NCBI GenBank assembly: GCA_001595885.1
Contig: LSSH01000028.1
Coordinates: forward strand, 1 to 6,692
Source: Candidatus Proteinoplasmatales archaeon SG8-5
GTDB lineage: Archaea; Thermoplasmatota; Thermoplasmata; SG8-5
Direction of reading: 5' to 3'
DNA length: 6,692 nucleotides
Part shown: positions 1-4,707 of the stretch, piece by piece
How positions within the stretch are numbered: the first letter of the stretch is position 1
Layout: the number at the start of each line of letters is the position of its first letter
Position numbers and translations under genes: made by a program
The notes under the pieces: generated by a model
What the model saw: the letters and a program-made list of their open reading frames with translations, nothing else
The model's database searches: none
Told to the model about the DNA's origin: nothing

Positions 1-840
1 AAGGTGCGGGAGGAAGCCAGACCGTTGGTCAGGGAAGACGCGGCCCTGCTCGAGCTCGCCGAGTTCGTTGAATCGATGATAGTAGAGCTTGGGGGCCAGC
101 TGGCATTTCCCGTCAACATCTCCCTGGACAGCCAGGCGGCACATTTCACGCCAAGCTCGAAGGATAGGCTGAAGTTCAAGGCCGGCAACATCGTCAAGCT
201 CGACCTGGGGGTGCACGTCGACGGCCACATCGCCGACACCGCCGCGACCGTCGAGGTCGGCGGGAACCGCGCGGCTGAGTTGATCCAGGCGGCGGAACAC
301 GCCCTTCAGGCGACCATCGAGGCGGTCAAGCCCGGAATAACCACGGGCGACCTGGGCGCCATCATCGAGCAGGTGATAGAGTCCAGGGGTTTCACACCGG
401 TGAGCAACCTCTCCGGGCACCTTCTCAAACCCTACAATCTCCACGCAGGACTGAGCATCCCGAACATCAGGGACGGTTCCACGGGCAAACTGGAGCAGGG
501 GATGGCTGTGGCCATCGAGCCCTTCGCAACGAACGGCGCCGGGCGGGTTGCGGGTCGGAAGAGCGGCAACATCTACCGCCAGATACGCGACCGCGGTCAC
601 GCCGACCCAGGCATCAACGAGTGCATCGGGTTCATAACAAGGGAGTTCAAGGGCCTGCCCTTCTCGGAGAGGAGCATCGCCGGGGAGTTCAAGAACTCTG
701 ACAAGCTTCTCAGAAAGCTGCTCAGGTTCGGCGTGATCTCCACCTACCCGGTGCTCAAGGACATCAAGGGAGGCATGGTCTCCCAGGCGGAGCATACGGT
801 CATCGTCACGAAGAACGGTTGCAGAGTGACCACGAAATGA
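1..840 (+). CDS. map: methionine aminopeptidase, type II, archaeal (5' end outside window)
   Basis: Removes the initiator methionine from nascent proteins in the cytosol, using a dinuclear metal centre. The reading frame is already open at base 1. The GTG at 4 is an internal Val codon, because archaeal homologues have roughly 15-20 residues ahead of the VREEA segment, so the true start lies upstream. Counting that Val as residue 1, the expected pita-bread metal ligands are all present: Asp67 (in KLDLGVH), Asp78 (IADTA), His139 (SGH), Glu172 (AIEPFAT) and Glu263 (QAEHTV). The substrate-side His47 (AAHFTP) and His147 (NLHAG) are also there. The stretch at about 195-258, including GLPFSER, fits the helical insert that defines type II enzymes. 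The visible 278 residues plus the missing start match the usual length near 295. The stop TGA is at 838-840. The next gene converges on it, so this is the end of an upstream transcription unit. Confidence 0.97.
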   Translation, partial: KVREEARPLVREDAALLELAEFVESMIVELGGQLAFPVNISLDSQAAHFTPSSKDRLKFKAGNIVKLDLGVHVDGHIADTAATVEVGGNRAAELIQAAEHALQATIEAVKPGITTGDLGAIIEQVIESRGFTPVSNLSGHLLKPYNLHAGLSIPNIRDGSTGKLEQGMAVAIEPFATNGAGRVAGRKSGNIYRQIRDRGHADPGINECIGFITREFKGLPFSERSIAGEFKNSDKLLRKLLRFGVISTYPVLKDIKGGMVSQAEHTVIVTKNGCRVTTK

Positions 841-925
841 TTGAAGCCCGCAGGTAATTGATGGGGTGAATCCAAAGATACTTGTCAATACATAATAACG
901 GTCTTAATTCTATAGTAACCAACAA

Positions 926-1867
926 TTACAACCTGAGCTCGCCTTCCTTCATCATGACGACGTTGTCCACCGTGACGGTGGGGTTCTTCAGCACCGCGAC
1001 AAGGTGGACGGGCGATTTCACGCTGCCGCCGAACTGCGAGTTGTCCCCGAAGCCGATGTTGATGGTGCCCAGGACCTTGGTGTCCTCCAGCACGCGGCCG
1101 ATTATCTTCGCGTTGGGGTTCATGCCCATGCCGAACTTGGCAATGTTGCGCCCCTCCCGGCCGGCCTTGTTCAGCTCCTTGACGACCTCCTGGGCACCGG
1201 TGATGCGAGTGGCCAGACCGTCCTTCACCGAGACCTTCACCGGATTCAGCACCGTATCGATGAAGCTGCCGTCCACCATGATGGTGCCTTCGGTGGTGCC
1301 CTCGACGGGCGAGACGAACAGCTCGCCGGCGGGCAGGTTGGTGAATTCTCCCCTTCGGTGGCACACACCGCTGTCCTCGGTTATCCAGCCGCGGCCCTTG
1401 ACCGACATGTCGAGCTCCGTCCCGGCCTGTGTCACCACCTTCAGGTTCTTCGACCTCCTGACCTTCCTCGCCACCCTCAGTATGGAGCGGCGGATCTCCT
1501 TGAAATCGGCGGTCATGCCCCCCTCCTTCATCATCTCCTCAGTTATGCCGGGCAGAGAGGCGATCCTCACCCCGGCGCGGGTCGCCCTCCGCCTGGCCAT
1601 GGTGTGGGAGAGCGTCTTCTCGGTCGTGATAACGATGACGTCCATGTCCTTCATCAGCCGCGCCACCGGAATTGGCGGCTCCTCGCCGTCCGATGTCATG
1701 TCCGGTATCTTGATCAGCATTGTCGTGGCCCCGACGTCCAGCGATGCCTGGAACAGTGCCTGGGCCACGCTCTCCTTCGAGTGGTCGGTGAGTATCAGGA
1801 CGTCCTCCCTCTTCTTCACGTTGAGGCAAGTCTCGATTGCGATCTTCGCCCCATCAACGGTTCCCAT
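926..1867 (-). CDS. M29 / NicX-like family 'aminopeptidase' with altered metal-ligand motifs
   Basis: A 313-residue protein of the group usually annotated as aminopeptidase or leucyl aminopeptidase (COG2309, related to AmpS/AmpT and to the dioxygenase NicX). Recognisable parts are the N-terminal segment with NVKKREDVLILTD (about 16-28), the family signature GEFTNLPAGELFVSPVEGT (about 173-191, with Glu174 and Glu182), and the C-terminal part with IGFGDNSQFGG (271-281) and PTVTVD (296-301). It has no signal peptide or membrane segment and should be cytosolic. In M29 and NicX proteins a His normally sits in the H-x-A-x-G motif, and the last ligands form H-x-D. Here these positions read Asn270 and His288-Leu-Val290, so peptidase activity is doubtful. 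ATG at 1867 is the only usable start: the frame upstream is closed by a stop at 1886-1888. No good Shine-Dalgarno precedes it, but a TATA-like box lies about 30 bases upstream, which fits leaderless translation. It is divergent from the riboflavin operon. Family assignment is firm; the reaction is not. Confidence 0.85.
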   Translation of the reverse strand: MGTVDGAKIAIETCLNVKKREDVLILTDHSKESVAQALFQASLDVGATTMLIKIPDMTSDGEEPPIPVARLMKDMDVIVITTEKTLSHTMARRRATRAGVRIASLPGITEEMMKEGGMTADFKEIRRSILRVARKVRRSKNLKVVTQAGTELDMSVKGRGWITEDSGVCHRRGEFTNLPAGELFVSPVEGTTEGTIMVDGSFIDTVLNPVKVSVKDGLATRITGAQEVVKELNKAGREGRNIAKFGMGMNPNAKIIGRVLEDTKVLGTINIGFGDNSQFGGSVKSPVHLVAVLKNPTVTVDNVVMMKEGELRL

Positions 1868-1892
1868 TGTCCCTGTCCATGATTGTCAGGAG

Positions 1893-1905
1893 ACGTTATA
1901 AACGT
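1893..1905. repeat. inverted repeat ACGTT-N3-AACGT over the divergent promoter
   Basis: Two perfect 5-base arms, ACGTT and AACGT, flank three bases (ATA). The element coincides with the TATA box of the leftward gene. Its size and position suit a small dimeric regulator, but AT-rich promoter DNA can produce such a palindrome by chance. Confidence 0.45.
1895..1902 (-). promoter_or_regulatory. TATA-like promoter of the M29-like gene
   Basis: Read on the minus strand, the sequence is TTTATAAC, centred about 31 bases before the ATG at 1867. An archaeal TATA box usually sits about 26 bases before the transcript start, which places initiation a few bases from the start codon. This agrees with the lack of a Shine-Dalgarno sequence. 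The box lies inside a short inverted repeat (1893-1905), so a regulator could cover it. This is a motif-based prediction only. Confidence 0.5.
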
Positions 1906-1922
1906 TTTCTACGTGCCTAAGC

Positions 1923-1949
1923 ATACAAATTTTTTAGTAGATACAAATT
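1923..1949 (+). repeat. 9-base direct repeat upstream of ribB (possible operator)
   Basis: ATACAAATT occurs at 1923-1931 and again at 1941-1949, exactly 18 bases apart. Both copies lie just upstream of, or overlap, the likely ribB TATA region. Archaeal riboflavin operons are known in several lineages to be controlled by RbkR, a fusion of a winged-helix DNA-binding domain with CTP-dependent riboflavin kinase, so a repeated element in this place is a reasonable operator candidate. I cannot confirm that it matches an RbkR motif. Confidence 0.4.
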
Positions 1950-1957
1950 CATTAATA
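1945..1957 (+). promoter_or_regulatory. TATA-like promoter of the riboflavin operon
   Basis: AAATTCATTAATA forms an AT-rich block in otherwise GC-rich DNA. Its core, ATTAATA at 1951-1957, is centred 28 bases before the ATG at 1982. Initiation would therefore fall at or next to that ATG. There is no Shine-Dalgarno in the preceding bases (the region reads GAATCGCGGC), which fits leaderless translation of ribB. Prediction from spacing and composition only. Confidence 0.5.
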
Positions 1958-1981
1958 CGTCCCTCGCTATCGAATCGCGGC

Positions 1982-2680
1982 ATGACTGTTATGAACAGCG
2001 CGTTGAAAGAATTAGCCGCGGGACGTCCCGTGCTCGTGTACGATGCCGACGGCCGGGAGGAGGAGACCGACATCGTCTACGCATCGGAACTCGTCGATTT
2101 CGGCAAGGTCAGGTTCATGCGCCAGCACGGCGGGGGGCTCATATGCGCCACGGTAACTGACGCCGTGGCCGAGGCCCTGGGTCTTCCCTTCATGGTGGAC
2201 ATATTCAAGCACGCCGAGCCTCATTATCCCGTACTCAAGAGGTCGCTGCCCGACCACCTGCCGTACGACACGAAATCGGCCTTCTCGATTACAGTCAATC
2301 ACAAGAGATGTTACACTGGCATCACAGATAATGACCGAGCCCTGACCATCTCCGAGTTCGGTAGACTGGTGGGCGATGTTGCCGGTAAACAGGAACCGGA
2401 AGCGTCAGCCATGTTCACGGAGAAGTTCAGGATTCCGGGACACGTGTTCCTGCTGCGAACGTCGCGGGATATACTGAAGGACAGGTTCGGTCACACCGAG
2501 CTCTCCACCGCACTCGTTATCATGGCGGGTCTCAATCCTTCGGCCGCGATATGCGAGATGATGGGCGACGACGGCAACGCGCTGGCCAAGGAAGATGCCA
2601 GGGAGTTCGCAAAGTTAAATAGTCTCATATTCCTTGAAGGTGAGGATCTCGTGGAGGTCTGGAAGAAATGGTCAGAGTGA
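1982..2680 (+). CDS. ribB: 3,4-dihydroxy-2-butanone 4-phosphate synthase
   Basis: Converts ribulose 5-phosphate to 3,4-dihydroxy-2-butanone 4-phosphate and formate, giving the four-carbon unit of the riboflavin ring; magnesium-dependent and cytosolic. From ATG 1982 the protein has 232 residues, a normal size for the stand-alone archaeal enzyme. The acidic active-site loop is Arg25-Glu-Glu-Glu-Thr-Asp30 (in DADGREEETD). The catalytic Cys55 is in GGLICATVT. SAFSITVNH starts at about residue 99. His154 is in IPGHVF, His171 and Glu173 in GHTELS, and Glu192 in AAICEMM; these correspond to the ligand and acid-base residues described for the Methanocaldococcus enzyme. The frame is open back to 1883, but those 33 extra residues run through the promoter and do not resemble the family. 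ATG 1991 is an alternative start. First gene of the operon; its last bases overlap ribL. Confidence 0.96.
   Translation: MTVMNSALKELAAGRPVLVYDADGREEETDIVYASELVDFGKVRFMRQHGGGLICATVTDAVAEALGLPFMVDIFKHAEPHYPVLKRSLPDHLPYDTKSAFSITVNHKRCYTGITDNDRALTISEFGRLVGDVAGKQEPEASAMFTEKFRIPGHVFLLRTSRDILKDRFGHTELSTALVIMAGLNPSAAICEMMGDDGNALAKEDAREFAKLNSLIFLEGEDLVEVWKKWSE
2653..2658 (+). promoter_or_regulatory. Shine-Dalgarno of ribL inside ribB
   Basis: GGAGGT, nine bases before ATG 2668. It decides the ribL start in favour of 2668 over ATG 2680, for which the spacing would be 21 bases. It lies within the ribB coding sequence. Confidence 0.75.
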
Positions 2681-3120
2681 TGGCTACCGGGGTTTTTGAC
2701 ATTCTTCATCTGGGCCACGTCCATTACCTCGAGGAGGCGAGGAAGCTGGGTGACGAGCTTGTCGTCGTGGTGGCGGCCGATAAGACCGTCAAGGAGCGGA
2801 AGCACGAGCCCATCACGCCGCAGGAGATGCGCCTGAAGATGATAGAGAGCCTGAGGGTGGTCGACAGGGCGGTCCTCGGCGGCGAGGGTGACATGTTCGA
2901 GATTGTCAGCGAGATCAAGCCGGACATCATCGCCCTGGGCCACGACCAGGCCCACGAGCCGGAGCGTATCAGGGAAGAGTTGGCAAGCCGCGGCATCAAC
3001 GTGGAGGTGGTGCGCCTTCCGCAGTTCGACCACGACCTCGACGGCACCCGCAAGATAATCCAGAAGGTCATCAACTGGTATCAGTTCAAGGAGAAGATGA
3101 AGAATGTTGAGGGCGAATGA
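2668..3120 (+). CDS. ribL: FAD synthetase (FMN adenylyltransferase), archaeal RibL
   Basis: Transfers AMP from a nucleotide triphosphate to FMN to make FAD; cytosolic. This is the archaeal one-domain enzyme without the kinase module of bacterial RibF. The 150-residue protein is a cytidylyltransferase-like nucleotidyltransferase: the N-terminal GVFDILHLGH (8-17) holds the nucleotide-binding HxGH signature at 14-17, LGHDQ is at 90-94, and DGTRKII (125-131) stands where related enzymes carry their second nucleotide-contact motif. Length and order agree with the Methanocaldococcus RibL as I remember it. The start at 2668 is supported by a well-placed Shine-Dalgarno and by alignment of MVRVMATG with the family N-terminus. 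It overlaps ribB by 13 bases, so the two are probably translationally coupled. Related enzymes act on glycerol phosphate, but the riboflavin operon context strongly favours FMN as substrate. Confidence 0.93.
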   Translation: MVRVMATGVFDILHLGHVHYLEEARKLGDELVVVVAADKTVKERKHEPITPQEMRLKMIESLRVVDRAVLGGEGDMFEIVSEIKPDIIALGHDQAHEPERIREELASRGINVEVVRLPQFDHDLDGTRKIIQKVINWYQFKEKMKNVEGE

Positions 3121-3148
3121 GGCGATACGTTTTGATTTGTACGCTGCA

Positions 3149-3173
3149 CGCTGGAACCGGACAAGCTCCAGCG
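3149..3173 (+). repeat. inverted repeat / potential hairpin in the ribL-ribC spacer
   Basis: CGCTGGA at 3149-3155 and TCCAGCG at 3167-3173 are perfect complements separated by 11 bases, able to form a 7-pair stem in the transcript. The left arm is preceded by a partial tandem copy (ACGCTG at 3141-3146 and again at 3148-3153). No T-run follows, so this is not a typical terminator. The 90-base spacer is the longest in an otherwise tight operon. Confidence 0.5.
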
Positions 3174-3210
3174 ACATCCAACGGGCCTACCATGGGGGGA
3201 AAGCGAGCGG

Positions 3211-3675
3211 ATGAAGCGCATCGGAATTGCTGACACGACATTCGCCAGGTTCGACATGGCTTCCGCGGCCATCGACGAGCTGAGAAAAACGGGCACTGGC
3301 TTCAGGGTTGAGAGGTACACCGTCCCCGGCGTCAAGGACCTGCCTGTCGCGTCCAAGAAGCTCATCGAGGAGAAGGGCTGCGACATCGTCATCGCCCTTG
3401 GAATGCCAGGAGCGGCCGAGATAGACAAGACCTGCGCCCACGAGGCTTCCACCGGCCTGATATCCGTCCAGGTGATGACGTCGCGACACATAATCGAGGT
3501 GTTCGTACACGAGGACGAGGCCGAAAGCGAGAAGGAGCTCGGGTGGCTGGCCGAGCGGAGGGCGAGGGAGCACGCGGTGAACGCCTACGACCTCCTCTTC
3601 AGACCGGCAAGGCTTCAGAAGATGGCCGGGACAGGCCAACGCCAGGGATTCGAGGACGCCGGGAGTTTAGGTTGA
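3211..3675 (+). CDS. ribC: riboflavin synthase, archaeal type
   Basis: Dismutates two molecules of 6,7-dimethyl-8-ribityllumazine into riboflavin and the pyrimidine by-product; cytosolic, oligomeric. This is the archaeal enzyme, unrelated to bacterial RibE and instead a relative of lumazine synthase. The 154-residue protein follows the Methanocaldococcus sequence closely from end to end: ADTTFARFDMAS (7-18), TVPGVKDLPVA (37-47), GCDIVIALGMPG (56-67), CAHEAS (74-79), HIIEVFVHEDEA (about 92-103), and the C-terminal MAGTGQRQGFEDAG (about 138-151). ATG 3211 is preceded by a G-rich run at 3194-3200, ten bases away, a plausible but weak Shine-Dalgarno. ATG 3192 is out of frame. It stands directly before ribH, its substrate-supplying partner, with a 31-base gap. 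Confidence 0.97.
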   Translation: MKRIGIADTTFARFDMASAAIDELRKTGTGFRVERYTVPGVKDLPVASKKLIEEKGCDIVIALGMPGAAEIDKTCAHEASTGLISVQVMTSRHIIEVFVHEDEAESEKELGWLAERRAREHAVNAYDLLFRPARLQKMAGTGQRQGFEDAGSLG

Positions 3676-3693
3676 TTGAGATATCAAAGACAA

Positions 3694-3700
3694 GGGAGGT
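3694..3700 (+). promoter_or_regulatory. strong Shine-Dalgarno of ribH
   Basis: GGGAGGT, six bases before ATG 3707. It is the strongest ribosome-binding site in the operon, consistent with high output of a protein that assembles into large multimers in this family. Confidence 0.8.
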
Positions 3701-3706
3701 AAAAGA

Positions 3707-4108
3707 ATGAAAATAGGGATTGTGGTGAGCGAGTTCAATTACGACATCACCATGATGATGCTCGAACGGGCAAAGGCACACGCAGAGTTCCTGGACGCCA
3801 AGGTGGTGGACACCATCCACGTCCCCGGGGTTTACGACATGCCGCTGGCGGTCAAGAAGCTGCTGAGCAAGAAGGACATCGACGGTGTCGTAACCCTCGG
3901 CGCCGTGATCGAGGGCGAGACAGACCACGACGACGTGGTCATCGGCCAGGCAACCAGGAAGCTCACCGACCTCAGCGTGGAGTTCGACAAGCCGGTTGGG
4001 CTGGGCATCACCGGCCCGGGCATGTCCAGGCTTCAGGCCGAGGAGCGGGTCGAGAGGGCCAAGGCCGCGGTTGAATCCGTCGTGAAGATGCACAAGTGCC
4101 TGAAGTAG
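3707..4108 (+). CDS. ribH: 6,7-dimethyl-8-ribityllumazine synthase
   Basis: Condenses 5-amino-6-ribitylamino-2,4-pyrimidinedione with the RibB product to give lumazine, the penultimate step to riboflavin. Family members form pentamers, and many assemble into 60-subunit capsids. The 133-residue protein shows the full set of family motifs: SEFNYDIT (8-15) with the aromatic ring-stacking Phe10, VPGVYDMPLAVKKLL (39-53), the phosphate-binding and catalytic segment GAVIEGETDHDDVV (65-78) with catalytic His74, and GITGPGMSRLQAEERV (100-115). Length is a little under that of bacterial enzymes and normal for archaea. The start is fixed by the Shine-Dalgarno six bases upstream. The VPG and KKLL segments visibly echo those in the preceding ribC, as expected for paralogues. 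Confidence 0.97.
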   Translation: MKIGIVVSEFNYDITMMMLERAKAHAEFLDAKVVDTIHVPGVYDMPLAVKKLLSKKDIDGVVTLGAVIEGETDHDDVVIGQATRKLTDLSVEFDKPVGLGITGPGMSRLQAEERVERAKAAVESVVKMHKCLK

Positions 4109-4123
4109 GCCGGTGTTGAGAGG

Positions 4124-4582
4124 ATGGAGTTCAAGCCCATTGGCATAGTCCACTCGCCTTACAAATCGAAGAAGGACGCCCCGATCCAGCCCCGCTTCTC
4201 CGGGGAAGAGGCGGAGATCGAGGTTTTCGAGGAGTTCGCCGAGGGGCTGAAGGACATCGAAGGCTTCTCACACATCTGGGTGCTGTTCCATTTCCACGAA
4301 TCTGAGGGCTACGACCTCCGGACCACGCCCTACCTGGACGATGAGGAGAGGGGCGTATTCGCATGCCGCTCCCCGAGAAGGCCGAACCCGATAGGCCAGT
4401 CGCTCGTGAAGCTCATCGGCAGAGAAGGGAATTTCCTGAGGATCAAGGGCCTGGACATGATAGACGCCACTCCGATTATCGACATCAAGCCCTACGTCAA
4501 CGTCTTTGACGAGGATGAGGACGTCCGAATCGGCTGGCTAGAGGGCAGTGTCCACGGGGGGAAGGTTGCCAGGGGCGGCTGA
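4124..4582 (+). CDS. trmO: tRNA (N6-threonylcarbamoyladenosine37-N6)-methyltransferase, TrmO/TsaA family
   Basis: Predicted to methylate the N6 of t6A37 in an ANN-decoding tRNA, using S-adenosylmethionine; cytosolic. It belongs to the TsaA-like beta-barrel methyltransferases, a class distinct from Rossmann or SPOUT enzymes. The 152-residue protein carries the family hallmarks: the N-terminal KPIGIVHSPY (4-13), GFSHIWVLFHF (47-57), the signature RSPRRPNPIGQSLVKL (82-97), and ATPIIDIKPYV (115-125). It lacks the extra C-terminal domain of the 235-residue E. coli protein, which is usual in archaea. It lies 15 bases after ribH on the same strand and is probably cotranscribed. No well-spaced Shine-Dalgarno is visible (GAGAGG abuts the ATG), so translation may depend on readthrough coupling from ribH. 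Substrate identity is inferred from the family. Confidence 0.9.
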   Translation: MEFKPIGIVHSPYKSKKDAPIQPRFSGEEAEIEVFEEFAEGLKDIEGFSHIWVLFHFHESEGYDLRTTPYLDDEERGVFACRSPRRPNPIGQSLVKLIGREGNFLRIKGLDMIDATPIIDIKPYVNVFDEDEDVRIGWLEGSVHGGKVARGG

Positions 4583-4707
4583 TCTATCCTGTTGCCTGTT
4601 CGGTTCCGGTCAAAAGGAATCAAAGCGGTCCGCCGGGATAATTTAGGTGCCGGAGCCCTCTCTCTCACATCCTGATATTACGCAACCCACCCTCAACGAC
4701 CTGCGGC

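Noticed and set aside
4..6. GTG at 4 as the start of map
   Set aside because: The frame is open to the left edge and archaeal MAPs carry an additional N-terminal segment before this Val.
841..925. Convergent gap between map and the M29-like gene searched for terminators and small RNAs
   Set aside because: It is moderately AT-rich but has no T-run on either strand and no stable inverted repeat.
882..1901. Long plus-strand open frames opposite the M29-like gene (also 1004-1882)
   Set aside because: They are complements of a gene with clear family motifs, have low-complexity Ser/Thr/Pro- or His/Leu/Arg-rich translations, and arise from the GC bias at third codon positions.
1883..1981. Extended ribB N-terminus from ATG 1883
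   Set aside because: The extra 33 residues cross the AT-rich promoter region, resemble no RibB N-terminus, and the TATA spacing points to initiation at about 1982.
4602..4621. Possible hairpin after trmO (GGTTCC with GGAATC)
   Set aside because: The stem is only six pairs including a G-U, with an 8-base loop and no T-run, so it is not a credible terminator.
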